Source: JBDRMN01 sp043812055 (GTDB lineage Bacteria > Patescibacteriota > Gracilibacteria > JAHISY01). Taken from it: DNA of 13,992 nucleotides. The stretch lies in contig JBDRMN010000049.1 in the NCBI GenBank assembly GCA_043812055.1, positions 1-13,992 on the forward strand. The letters are read 5' to 3'. Within the stretch, counting starts at the first letter, position 1. Every line of letters starts with the position of its first letter. The position numbers and the translations under genes are program-made. Shown here in pieces: positions 6,909 through 13,859 of this stretch. The notes under the pieces are model-generated. The model made no database searches. It had not been told where the DNA came from and was given only the letters and a program-made list of their open reading frames with translations.

Positions 6909-6932
6909 CCACGTCGCTCGCGAGCGACGTGG
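6909..6932. repeat. 24-bp perfect palindrome
   Basis: CCACGTCGCTCG is followed without a gap by its exact reverse complement. It can be read as outer CCAC/GTGG, then GTC/GAC, then GCTC/GAGC, the same layout as the GTA/GAA repeat units but fully paired. Its last three bases coincide with the CCA end of a tRNA remnant (6930-6952). Confidence 0.7.
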
Positions 6933-6952
6933 GGTGGCCAACGGGAATCGAA
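6930..6952 (-). pseudogene. 3' fragment of a tRNA gene (T-loop to CCA)
   Basis: Read on the minus strand this gives a T-loop TTCGATT, T-stem strand CCCGT and an acceptor-like end GGCCACC followed by CCA. It resembles the 3' part of the nearby tRNA-His (about 18 of 25 positions match). Upstream it is cut off at the T-loop edge by a palindromic repeat unit (6953-6987), so no complete cloverleaf can form. Confidence 0.5.
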
Positions 6953-6987
6953 TCCGCCTTCGCCCCGCCTTGCGGGGTTACGGTGGA
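6953..6987 (-). repeat. Palindromic repeat unit, GTA/GAA family (copy 2)
   Basis: Reverse orientation of copy 1, same 35-bp length. Read on the minus strand: outer TCCACC/GGCGGA, internal GTA opposite GAA, inner ACCCCGC/GCGGGGC closed by AAG. It directly interrupts the tRNA remnant at 6930-6952. Confidence 0.65.
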
Positions 6988-7063
6988 CAAGACGGAGGAC
7001 AGGTGGGATTTGAAACTAACACAGTTTCCAATATCCAACTTTTAATTTCTAACCTCTATTCTA

Positions 7064-7141
7064 TGGGGTGGCTGATGGGAGTTGAACCCACGACCTCCAG
7101 GACCACAACCCGGCGCTCTAACCAGCTGAGCTACAGCCACC
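7064..7141 (-). tRNA. tRNA-His (anticodon GTG)
   Basis: A complete cloverleaf reads on the minus strand. The anticodon stem CCGGG/CCTGG encloses the 7-base loop TTGTGGT with anticodon GTG. The D-arm is GCTC/GAGC. The T-arm is GTGGG with loop TTCAACT and CCCAT. The acceptor has the histidine-specific extra pair, G-1 (7141) with C73 (7067), giving 8 bp. CCA is encoded in the gene (7066-7064). The cognate synthetase gene hisS lies 3.1 kb away on the same strand. Flanking sequence holds degenerate copies of its 5' half. Confidence 0.95.
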
Positions 7142-7219
7142 ATTTGAATATATCTTCAAGATTTCAGTTTCTATTAAAGATTTTTTATTAGGGGAGAGTA
7201 TTCTAACCAGCTGCCTGTG

Positions 7220-7255
7220 CCCCGTAGCTCCGAGCGCAGCGAGTGAGCGAAGGGG
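7220..7255 (+). repeat. Palindromic repeat unit, GTA/GAA family (copy 3)
   Basis: Outer stem CCCC/GGGG (7220-7223 with 7252-7255), internal GTA opposite GAA, inner stem GCTC/GAGC (7227-7230 with 7245-7248). Stem sequences differ from copies 1 and 2 while the GTA/GAA loop is kept. Confidence 0.5.
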
Positions 7256-7261
7256 TACTTG

Positions 7262-7290
7262 TCCACCATGGCCCGAAGGGCGAAGGTGGA
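7262..7290 (+). repeat. Palindromic repeat unit, related family (copy 4)
   Basis: Outer stem TCCACC/GGTGGA, internal ATG opposite GAA, inner stem GCCC/GGGC closed by GAA. It is a shortened version of copy 1 lying 6 bases after copy 3, inside the broken tRNA-His fragment. Confidence 0.55.
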
Positions 7291-7344
7291 AGCTACAGCC
7301 ACCATTTGAACCGTTTTTATTTTAACCAGCTTCCTAGCTGAAAA

Positions 7345-8124
7345 CTAATCGCGCGAAATCTTTACGCCTTCTTTTCGAAGCAATTGAACTTTCTTTTCTG
7401 CCCCCCGATTATATTCACCTACCGAACCATCCGAACGTATCACCCGATGGCACGGAATCGTGGGGTCGAAATTATGTTTGAGAATATTTCCTACCGCACG
7501 AACTGCTTTGGGGCTGCCGGTCAAGCGCGCAACTTCGGCATACGTGAGCACTTTTCCTTTGGGAATTTGGCGAACCACTTCCTGCACCCGCTCCGTGAAA
7601 TTCTCCTGGAGTGGGAAACTAGCCAACGAGCGGTAAATCGCTCCCTGAGGTGAAAGTTGCGAGCGCCACAGCTCGACTCGATTGACAGGAAGTGAAGGCA
7701 AATTCAGGGCAGGTAGTCTTTTATTTTTGGGAATAGATTTCAAACGTGCCACAGTAATATGCGGTAACTGCTTCTGGCGATCGAAACTGGATTCAGCGAA
7801 TTCCCGGGCCACTTTGGCGATTTTTTCCCAGAATGATTTCCAGACAGGATTGAACTGGAAACTCGCCCAGATCATCTTTGGCAGACGAAAATCCATACTC
7901 TTAAAAAGTAATTCGAAACTCTTCAGCTGGCTGGTAACTTTTTGCAGTTTGTCTTTTAGCTCTGGTAAACGTTGCTCTGCGACTTCACCGAGGAAGAAAA
8001 CCGTCACATGCAAATTGCGCGGGGGCACCCAGCGTCCGCAGCCTCGCAAGTCCACCCCCTGCTGGTATTCAGCAATTTTCTGAAGATAATCACGCAGCAA
8101 CGGAATTGCAAGAAAAATCCTCAA
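7345..8124 (-). CDS. thpR: 2'-5' RNA ligase/cyclic phosphodiesterase fused to alkylguanine alkyltransferase domain
   Basis: The 259-residue protein joins two families in one frame. Residues 1-173 are a 2H phosphoesterase (ThpR/LigT): the start MRIFLAIPL is typical, and the two catalytic motifs are H39-V-T41 and H122-I-T124. Such enzymes act on 2',3'-cyclic phosphates or 2'-5' links in RNA. Residues 175-259 are the C-terminal domain of O6-alkylguanine-DNA alkyltransferase: TYAEVARLTG helix, R209 in RAVGNIL, and the acceptor cysteine C225 in PCHRV. Because Cys is retained (alkyltransferase-like proteins have Trp) it could repair alkylated DNA, although the usual N-terminal domain is absent. The start is TTG at 8124, chosen because the conserved N-terminus begins there; no SD. 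The gene follows ilvD by 64 bases and may be co-transcribed with it. Confidence 0.85.
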   Translation of the reverse strand: MRIFLAIPLLRDYLQKIAEYQQGVDLRGCGRWVPPRNLHVTVFFLGEVAEQRLPELKDKLQKVTSQLKSFELLFKSMDFRLPKMIWASFQFNPVWKSFWEKIAKVAREFAESSFDRQKQLPHITVARLKSIPKNKRLPALNLPSLPVNRVELWRSQLSPQGAIYRSLASFPLQENFTERVQEVVRQIPKGKVLTYAEVARLTGSPKAVRAVGNILKHNFDPTIPCHRVIRSDGSVGEYNRGAEKKVQLLRKEGVKISRD

Positions 8125-8188
8125 AACTAAAAGTTTGTGAATTAAGAAATTGGAAAATTGGAAATAGTTTAGAAATTAGAAATTTTTA

Positions 8189-9859
8189 TTACTTTTTACT
8201 TTTTACTTCTAGCACCGCACCCCTGTCCGCACTCGTGGCGAATTTCTGATAGCGCGCGAGCCAACCCCGCTGGATCTTTGGCGTGAAGGGTTTGACCTTC
8301 TCCAAACGTTTTTTGATTTCGACAGCGGACAACTTCACATTCAGCTTCCCGCGCGGAATGTCAATCTCGATCAGGTCGCCGCTACGAACCGCGCCGATCG
8401 GTCCCCCGCTCGCGGCTTCAGGTGAGATGTGACCGATACACGCCCCGCGCGTCCCGCCGGAGAAGCGACCATCGGTGATGAGGGCAACTTTGTCCGAGAG
8501 CCCCATGCCGACAATCGCGGCAGTCGGTGAAAGCATTTCCACCATGCCCGGACCGCCCCGCGGCCCCTCGTAGCGGATCACCACACAGTCCCCCGCCTTG
8601 ATTTTCCCGGCGAGGATCGCCTGTAGTGAAGCTTCCTGGGAATCAAACACCCGGGCTCGACCGGTGAACTTCAACATCTTCGGATCCACCCCGCCGGTTT
8701 TTACCACCGAACCTTTGGGCGCGAGATTGCCGAACAGAATTTTCAAAGCGCCTGTAGCTGAAATGGGATCTTTGAGCGTGTGAATAATTTTCAAGTTACG
8801 AATCTTGCTTCCCCGAATTTGCGACCCCAGTGTTCCGGAAATAGTCCTGGCTTTCAGGTTCAGCAAACCTTTCTGCTTCGCCAGCTCCGCCAAAACTGCC
8901 GACACCCCACCAGCCTTTTCAACGTCTTCAATATGCACATTCGGATCACTCGGTGAAACTTTGCAAAGATAGGGAGTGCGTTTCGCAATCTCGTTAATTC
9001 TTTTGAGCGGGTACTCGATTCCTCCTTCATGTGCGATTGCGAGCGTGTGGAGAGTTGTATTGGTGCTGCCCCCCATCGCCACATCTAGCGCGAAGGCGTT
9101 GTCGATAGATTTTTTTGTCACCAAATCGCGCGGCTTGAGATCTTTTTTGACCAGTTCAACAATTTTCTTCCCAGCTTCTTTGTAAAGCTTTTCCCTGCGC
9201 TTATCAACCGCGAGAATCGTCCCATTCCCAGGCAACGCCAACCCCAGCGCTTCCGCCAAGCAGTTCATCGAATTCGCTGTAAACATTCCCGCGCAACTCC
9301 CGACAGTCGGGCACGCGCAATCCTCAAGCTTCTCCAACTCTTTTTTGGAAATCTTCCGTTGCTCGTATTCCCCCACCGCTTCGAAAACCGAAATTAAATC
9401 TTTTTTGCCGCCACACCCCGCGCGCATCGGCCCACCCGAAACGTAGAGTGCGGGAATATTGATCCGCGCCGCGGCCATCAGCATGCCCGGTCCGGTTTTG
9501 TCACAGTTCCCGATGAGGATAATCCCGTCCAGGCGGTGAGCCTCCACCATTGACTCGATCGAATCCGCGATCAGCTCCCGGGAAGGCAAAGAGTAGTGCA
9601 TGCCGAGATGCCCCATCGCGATTCCGTCGCAGATGGCGATCGTGTTGAATTCGAACGGAATCCCACCCGCTTTACGCACAGCTTCCTTAATAATTTTGCT
9701 AACTTTCTGCAGGTGGATGTGTCCCGGCACAACTTCGGTAAAAGAATTGGCAATTCCAATGAAAGGTTTATTTAAATCCTTTTTGCCAACCCCGCAGCGC
9801 CGCAGTAGCGACCGGTGCGGAGCGGTTTCGATGGCATGCTTTAGATAATCAGAGCGCAT
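8189..9859 (-). CDS. ilvD: Dihydroxy-acid dehydratase
   Basis: This 556-residue iron-sulfur enzyme converts 2,3-dihydroxy-isovalerate and 2,3-dihydroxy-3-methylvalerate to the 2-keto acids leading to valine, leucine and isoleucine. Visible motifs: NSFTEVVPGHIHL (38-50), CDGIAMGHLGM (77-87), cluster ligand C119 in GNCDKTGPG, C189 in GSCAGMFTANSMNC, AMGGSTNT (261-268), and DGRFSGGTRG (463-472), where S467 is the expected catalytic serine. The first region has PGHIHL, not the PCN-type motif of the [2Fe-2S] group, so it resembles the E. coli type. Length is normal. No other ilv or leu gene is in the window. The ATG at 9859 has no SD. An Edd-type sugar-acid dehydratase is the less likely alternative. 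Confidence 0.93.
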   Translation of the reverse strand: MRSDYLKHAIETAPHRSLLRRCGVGKKDLNKPFIGIANSFTEVVPGHIHLQKVSKIIKEAVRKAGGIPFEFNTIAICDGIAMGHLGMHYSLPSRELIADSIESMVEAHRLDGIILIGNCDKTGPGMLMAAARINIPALYVSGGPMRAGCGGKKDLISVFEAVGEYEQRKISKKELEKLEDCACPTVGSCAGMFTANSMNCLAEALGLALPGNGTILAVDKRREKLYKEAGKKIVELVKKDLKPRDLVTKKSIDNAFALDVAMGGSTNTTLHTLAIAHEGGIEYPLKRINEIAKRTPYLCKVSPSDPNVHIEDVEKAGGVSAVLAELAKQKGLLNLKARTISGTLGSQIRGSKIRNLKIIHTLKDPISATGALKILFGNLAPKGSVVKTGGVDPKMLKFTGRARVFDSQEASLQAILAGKIKAGDCVVIRYEGPRGGPGMVEMLSPTAAIVGMGLSDKVALITDGRFSGGTRGACIGHISPEAASGGPIGAVRSGDLIEIDIPRGKLNVKLSAVEIKKRLEKVKPFTPKIQRGWLARYQKFATSADRGAVLEVKSKK

Positions 9860-9882
9860 GGAAAAATTGTTAAAACAAGGTT

Positions 9883-9891
9883 ATTTTAACA
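9883..9891 (-). promoter_or_regulatory. Extended -10 promoter of ilvD
   Basis: Minus strand TGT-TAAAAT (9891-9883) has the TGn extension found before other genes in this window (hisS, 11732, 13930). The -35 region is weak (TCTTAA at 16 bases). The leader would be about 17 bases with no SD. Confidence 0.45.
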
Positions 9892-9900
9892 CTTGCTTGT

Positions 9901-9928
9901 AGGATTAAGAATTAAGGATTAAGGATTA
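9901..9928. repeat. Four tandem 7-bp repeats
   Basis: AGGATTA, AGAATTA, AGGATTA, AGGATTA in direct order, 24 bases beyond the ilvD -10 box. Low-complexity intergenic array. Confidence 0.7.
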
Positions 9929-10226
9929 AGCCCCAAGAGGGACCTTCAGGGAACTAAGAACCAGGAACGAAGAACCACACCTGAAGTCCCATTGTCTAGA
10001 ACTATGATTACACTGATTAAATGATGAACTATGATTTTCCGCAATCATGGTAATCAAAAAAATCACACCAATCAGAGTTCAAGACAAGGAGTAACACTAA
10101 CACTATCCACTTCCGCCATAGGCGGATCTCCTCCAGAGGCGGATGAGCCTCTGGCTCAAGCCTCTGGCTGAAACACTACTACCCATTGCACACTGTACAT
10201 TGAACATTCCCCCTAGAACCTAGAAC
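9929..10226. other. Gene-free spacer of degenerate repeats
   Basis: No protein-like frame is present between ilvD and hisS. The stretch holds AACCAGGAACGAAGAACCACACC (described by its parts: related to 86-101), two copies of GAACTATGATT (9999-10009 and 10026-10036), and a GATTACACTGATTAAA-type word run followed by imperfect inverted forms (ATCATGGTAATC, ATCACACCAATCAGA). It ends with hairpins at 10112-10169 and the ATAGGTTCTAGGTTC word overlapping the hisS stop. I see no promoter or RNA gene here beyond the ilvD -10 box upstream. Confidence 0.5.
10112..10169. repeat. Nested hairpins downstream of hisS
   Basis: TCCGCC-ATA-GGCGGA (10112-10126) has the same outer stem as repeat copy 1 but no inner stem. 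CCAGAGGC (10133-10140) pairs with GCCTCTGG (10147-10154) and equally with a second copy at 10160-10167; GCCTCTGGCT is a direct repeat (10147-10156 and 10160-10169), allowing two alternative folds. It may contribute to 3' end formation of hisS, but no T-run is seen. Confidence 0.5.
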
Positions 10227-10230
10227 CTAT
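10216..10230. repeat. Inverted copy of the window-start repeat
   Basis: The reverse complement of the 15-base word at 9-23 lies here, covering the hisS stop codon (TAG, 10229-10227). A partial second unit CTAGAACCTAG precedes it. Confidence 0.55.
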
Positions 10231-11627
10231 TCCCTAATCAACAGCTCATCCTCCGGCCTCACTTTCTTTTTCTTTTTCAATTCCTTCCCTGGATCGTAAG
10301 TATCTAAATTTTTCTTGCCAATTTTCTTGATCACTTGAGCCACAGCCTTGCCGAGTGGAATCACCTCCTGAGTTCCCGCGTGCATGTCACGGAGAATCGC
10401 TTTACCCTCACGCACCTCGACCTCGCCAATAATAAGGGCGTATTTGACTCCGAATTTATCCGCCTTGCCAAGCTGATCTTTCATCGAGGCTTTGCCGAGC
10501 GCTCCGAGCGCGTGCATTCCTTCTTCCCGTAGGTCCGTGAGCAATTGAACCGCGACCTTCTTAGCCTCAAAACCAAGCTGGGCGACAAAAATATCGATCT
10601 GATCTTTGTCCGGCGCCACCAGGTGCTCCTCCTGCATGAGCGCAATCACCCGCTCCACTCCTCCGGAGTAACCACAAGCTGCGGTAGGAGTTCCGCCGAG
10701 TTGCCCGACTAAATCGTCGTAACGACCGCCGCCGCCAATCGCATTTTGCGCTCCTTCAACATCATCCCAAAATTCAAAAACTGTGCGTGTGTAATAATCC
10801 AGACCGCGAACCAGGCTTCGGTTTTCGTTATATTTGATTCCAATTGCGTCGAGGAGTTCGAGAACTTTTTTGTGATGGTCTTTGCAGTCATCACAAATTT
10901 CGTTTTCAAACTTGGGAGCATTCTCCGCCAAGATCTGACAGTCCTCCTCCTTGCAGTCGAGCAGACGTAGTGGATTCTCCTCGAGCCGGCGAATGCACGC
11001 ATTGCAAAGACTCCGCTCTTTGCCAATGTAGTAATCTTTCAATTGTTCAGTGTATTTTTCACGACAGTTCGGGCAACCGATTGTATTGATTTGAAGTCTG
11101 AGCCGATTCGCGATTCGTAAATCCTCATGAATCAGCTGCGCCAGCTGGATAACTTGCGCATCGATACCTGGATCCGGTTCGCCGATTACTTCGAAACCAA
11201 ACTGGTGAAACTGGCGATACCGCCCCTTTTGCGGCCGATCGTGTCGAAAAAAAGGCTCGATATAGTAGAGTTCTACTGGCTGCGGAAGCTGATTCATTCC
11301 GTGCTGAATATAACTGCGCACGATGCCGGCAGTACCTTCGGGCTTGAGCGCCAGCTCCTCTCCGTTTTTTTTGGTTCGGAAAGTATAAAGCTCTTTTTCC
11401 ACGATGTCGGAACTAGCTCCCACACTCCGGACAAAAAGATTTTTGTATTCAAAGACCGGTGTACTAATTCGCCGAAAACCAGCCTGCCGCGCACGGTGAC
11501 GGATTACTTTTTTGATTACCGTGAAGTACGCGTGATCATCCGGCAAAGTGTCGTGGACTCCCCGAGGCGTCTGGAACTTTTCCGGCTTAGTGGTGGGTTT
11601 TTCTACTTTTTTCGCTGATTTAGCCAT
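10227..11627 (-). CDS. hisS: Histidyl-tRNA synthetase
   Basis: This 466-residue class II synthetase charges tRNA-His with histidine. Core motifs: TPRGVHDTLP (20-29), LKPEGTAGIVRSY (94-106), motif 2 around FRHDRPQKGRYRQFHQFG (127-144), the histidine-specific LVRGLDYYTRTVFEF (272-286), and motif 3 CGYSGGVERVIALM (318-331). Residues ~345-440 fit the anticodon-binding domain, and a lysine-rich tail follows. The insertion domain carries eight cysteines in CxxC-like pairs (185/188, 208/211, 225/230, 245/248), a likely zinc site seen in part of the bacterial family. The ATG at 11627 is chosen over a TTG four codons upstream (11639), since MAKSAKK is a normal start and only the TTG would add LFP. No SD is present. 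The cognate tRNA-His gene lies 3.1 kb downstream. Confidence 0.96.
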   Translation of the reverse strand: MAKSAKKVEKPTTKPEKFQTPRGVHDTLPDDHAYFTVIKKVIRHRARQAGFRRISTPVFEYKNLFVRSVGASSDIVEKELYTFRTKKNGEELALKPEGTAGIVRSYIQHGMNQLPQPVELYYIEPFFRHDRPQKGRYRQFHQFGFEVIGEPDPGIDAQVIQLAQLIHEDLRIANRLRLQINTIGCPNCREKYTEQLKDYYIGKERSLCNACIRRLEENPLRLLDCKEEDCQILAENAPKFENEICDDCKDHHKKVLELLDAIGIKYNENRSLVRGLDYYTRTVFEFWDDVEGAQNAIGGGGRYDDLVGQLGGTPTAACGYSGGVERVIALMQEEHLVAPDKDQIDIFVAQLGFEAKKVAVQLLTDLREEGMHALGALGKASMKDQLGKADKFGVKYALIIGEVEVREGKAILRDMHAGTQEVIPLGKAVAQVIKKIGKKNLDTYDPGKELKKKKKVRPEDELLIRE

Positions 11628-11653
11628 AGGAAAAAGCAATTAATTTGCAGTTT

Positions 11654-11662
11654 ATTCTAGCA
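11654..11662 (-). promoter_or_regulatory. Extended -10 promoter of hisS
   Basis: Minus strand TGC-TAGAAT (11662-11654) lies about 27 bases before the ATG. The -35 region is poor (TTTAAA at 16 bases), consistent with an extended -10 promoter. Confidence 0.5.
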
Positions 11663-11670
11663 CATAACTC

Positions 11671-11699
11671 TTGAATTTAAAGCCTAAAAATGCTAAAAT
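11671..11699 (+). promoter_or_regulatory. Promoter of coiled-coil/prsW operon
   Basis: TTGAAT (11671-11676), a 17-base spacer ending in TGC, and TAAAAT (11694-11699). The leader to the ATG at 11732 is about 26 bases and has no SD. It is back to back with the hisS promoter. Confidence 0.65.
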
Positions 11700-11731
11700 G
11701 TAAGGATTCTATCCTAAAACACTAAAATCAA

Positions 11732-12877
11732 ATGCAGAAAATAAAATTCTGCACATCTACGGTGGTTCTCCTGTTTATCCTTGCGTTTACGCCAACGGCA
11801 TTTGCCGAGGAAATGGCTTTTACCGCGGATGAAACTGTTAGCAACAGAATTACCGGAGAAAGTATTGTCGGTAACACTGTCAACTATTCGCAAACCGAGA
11901 TTTTGCAGTTGGAGAAGAGTCTACGGATCATGCAGCTGGAAATTGGTACTCTCAAAAACACCATCAAAGACCTCCAAAGCAAGGTGGTGAAGTCTGAAAT
12001 GGCTGATCTCAAAAACCGCCTGGAAACTTTGCAGGAGGAAATTTTTGCCCTTGAGGGAAAAAATTCCGACCCGCTGAGTGATTACGAAAGGCTCCTGCTT
12101 GAATCAAGCTTGCAGACAAAGGAGCCCGTCGCTAGTGCCAGTGATAGAGAAATCTTCGTCGAGAGCCTAGAAGAGATCGCCAGCTCAGCTCAGCAAGAGG
12201 TTTCTGAATTGAAGCAAAAATTGGTAGAAGATCTTGCCAATTCCCCGAAAGCTACTGTCATCAAGGAAACAGCTGGAGCCAAGGAAGCTTTCAAAGAAAA
12301 AATCCTCGATCAGAAAGCCGCTGATGTCGAGCAGAAAGCCGAGGCAGAAAAACTCGCTAATATCGAAGTTATCAAGCTGATGACAAAACTGGCGGATGGG
12401 GAGACAGAAGTAAGCGAAGCAGAAGAAGAGGAGGAAGTTATAATCGAACCAGCACCTAGCATTATCACCCAGAGAAGTTCGGGCCGCTCGTTGTTTCAAT
12501 TCCCACGCAGTCTGGAACGAAATACCGGACAGGGGCAAATTAACACACAGGTAGTTTCGGCGAGAACAACTCAAGCCAAATATTTGAAAACCAGCATTCC
12601 GACCAATACGGATAGCGCAGACGGTAACAGTGCTCCAGCAGAATTCGAACGCCAGTCTTTATCGCAAAAATCCGAGCCTTTCTCGGGACGCAACCTCGTG
12701 TTCCTGGGCGGCCTCCTGGCTTTTGCCTTGATCGGCTTTGTCTTCTGGTTGAGTCGCTACGAGAAAAGATTATTCAGTGCGGCGGCCCGACATTTTCAAA
12801 GCCTCGACTTGCCAGAGGAATCCCCACTCATGCCTCGCAGAAAAAAATCTTCTCGCAGTAACAAAAAAATTCTTTAA
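11732..12877 (+). CDS. Exported coiled-coil protein with C-terminal membrane anchor
   Basis: This 381-residue protein is not recognised. Residues 1-25 form a signal peptide ending in AFA before E26. Residues ~52-110 are a strong heptad coiled coil (ILQLEKSLRIMQLEIGTLKN), and ~140-225 is helical, charged and rich in Ala, Glu and Lys. An acidic run EAEEEEEV (229-236) follows, then a low-complexity Ser/Thr/Asn/Gln-rich linker (245-318). A single membrane helix sits at ~322-340, then a basic tail ending in MPRRKKSSRSNKK. Topology should be N-terminus outside, C-terminus inside. Its stop overlaps the next gene's start by one base (TAATG), so the two are coupled in translation, which suggests a functional link with the membrane protease. 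No SD; a good promoter precedes it. Confidence 0.8.
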   Translation: MQKIKFCTSTVVLLFILAFTPTAFAEEMAFTADETVSNRITGESIVGNTVNYSQTEILQLEKSLRIMQLEIGTLKNTIKDLQSKVVKSEMADLKNRLETLQEEIFALEGKNSDPLSDYERLLLESSLQTKEPVASASDREIFVESLEEIASSAQQEVSELKQKLVEDLANSPKATVIKETAGAKEAFKEKILDQKAADVEQKAEAEKLANIEVIKLMTKLADGETEVSEAEEEEEVIIEPAPSIITQRSSGRSLFQFPRSLERNTGQGQINTQVVSARTTQAKYLKTSIPTNTDSADGNSAPAEFERQSLSQKSEPFSGRNLVFLGGLLAFALIGFVFWLSRYEKRLFSAAARHFQSLDLPEESPLMPRRKKSSRSNKKIL

Positions 12878-13803
12878 TGAATGAAGTCAACCTTGCTCCC
12901 GATTTTATCGATCGTACGATTAGCGCGCTTGGTCGTGTCGCTGGAATTTTCCATCCCGATTATCTCCTCTTCCTCGGACTGGCTATTGTCCCCGTACTGA
13001 TCTGGCTCTACATCTTTTTCCGCCACCAGCGGGAAAATAAGCTGGTCACCACACTCACATTTTTGGCCGGTATGTTGGCCGTGGTGCCGATTTTCATCTT
13101 TCAGCACGAGATTACCCGGATCGAAAGCTGGATCGAGGAAGCTGTCTGGTCCAGTTTCAGTGTGATCGCGCTGACTGGTCTTTGGGTCGGTTTTTATGAG
13201 GAAACAGCCAAGATTTGGATCGTCAAAATCACCGATCGCAAATTTTTCCGCAATATTGACGACACCATCCAGCTCAGTATCGTCGTCGCGCTGGGTTTCG
13301 CTTTTATTGAGAATGTCCTTTATTTCCGCTCAATCTGGGACAATCCTCTGATCGGCAATTTCTGGTTTTACTTCACTTTCCGCTCCTTGGGATCAATGTT
13401 CCTGCACATCCTGGCCTCGGGAATCTTCGGCTATTACTACGGCGTGGCCCACTTCGCCAAACCGGTCCTGCAGGACAAACTTTCGGCTGGCAAAAAATTT
13501 ATCTTCACGAAATGGATTCACCGGCTCCTGCATCTGAAAAGTGAAACTGTTTTCCATGAGGAAAAAGTTTTCGAGGGTCTCCTGATCGCGGCCTCGCTCC
13601 ACGCGACTTTCGACTTCCTGATGGGTATGAGTCAGCATTTCGCCGACGAGGGTTCTACACTTGGCACGAAATTCTGGCTTTTGCTCGCGGTTCCTTTCCT
13701 CGTCGGCGGCTACTTCTGGCTGACTTACCTGCTCGACCAAAAAGAAAATCACAAAATCTACAAAGAAGTTGATAATCGCAAGGATATACTCGAAAAAAAG
13801 TAG
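12877..13803 (+). CDS. prsW: PrsW-family intramembrane metalloprotease
   Basis: This 308-residue multi-pass membrane protein has about 7-8 hydrophobic segments and all PrsW/CPBP-like signature motifs in order: E108-E109 with K112 (FYEETAK), FAFIEN (141-146), H177 (FLHILASGIFGYYYG), and H242 with D246 (HATFDF). In Bacillus subtilis PrsW makes the first cut in the anti-sigma factor RsiW; distant relatives have other targets. A charged loop (196-230) and a charged C-terminal tail (286-308) face one side of the membrane. The start overlaps the upstream stop by one base; a second ATG at 12881 is in a different frame. No anti-sigma or sigma gene is in the window, so the target is unknown; the upstream single-span protein is the obvious candidate. 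Confidence 0.85.
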   Translation: MNEVNLAPDFIDRTISALGRVAGIFHPDYLLFLGLAIVPVLIWLYIFFRHQRENKLVTTLTFLAGMLAVVPIFIFQHEITRIESWIEEAVWSSFSVIALTGLWVGFYEETAKIWIVKITDRKFFRNIDDTIQLSIVVALGFAFIENVLYFRSIWDNPLIGNFWFYFTFRSLGSMFLHILASGIFGYYYGVAHFAKPVLQDKLSAGKKFIFTKWIHRLLHLKSETVFHEEKVFEGLLIAASLHATFDFLMGMSQHFADEGSTLGTKFWLLLAVPFLVGGYFWLTYLLDQKENHKIYKEVDNRKDILEKK

Positions 13804-13859
13804 CCCGGCGAAGACGTCGGCGAAGACCTAAGAAAAAACTCTGCAAAGCGTCAATAAGC

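Larger units (their letters stand above)
7201..7310 (-). pseudogene. Broken 5' copy of tRNA-His split by repeats
   Basis: The 20 bases at 7291-7310 are identical to 7129-7148, which covers the start of tRNA-His plus its upstream flank. TCTAACCAGCT at 7202-7212 matches the D-arm segment 7117-7127. In the intact gene one base separates these blocks; here 78 bases holding two palindromic repeat units do. A third echo of the D-arm word (TAACCAGCT) is at 7323-7331. No anticodon or T-arm follows, so it is a non-functional fragment. Confidence 0.7.

Noticed and set aside
6901..7191. 96-residue plus-strand frame over the tRNA-His patch
   Set aside because: It runs antisense through a clear tRNA and palindromic repeats; apparent protein content is an artefact of these.
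9929..10226. Possible CRISPR or small RNA in the repeat-rich spacer
   Set aside because: Repeats are short, irregular and lack uniform spacers; no promoter-terminator pair is visible.
11625..11639. TTG start for hisS at 11639
   Set aside because: The ATG at 11627 is close, conventional, and gives a typical basic N-terminus; the TTG has no supporting SD.
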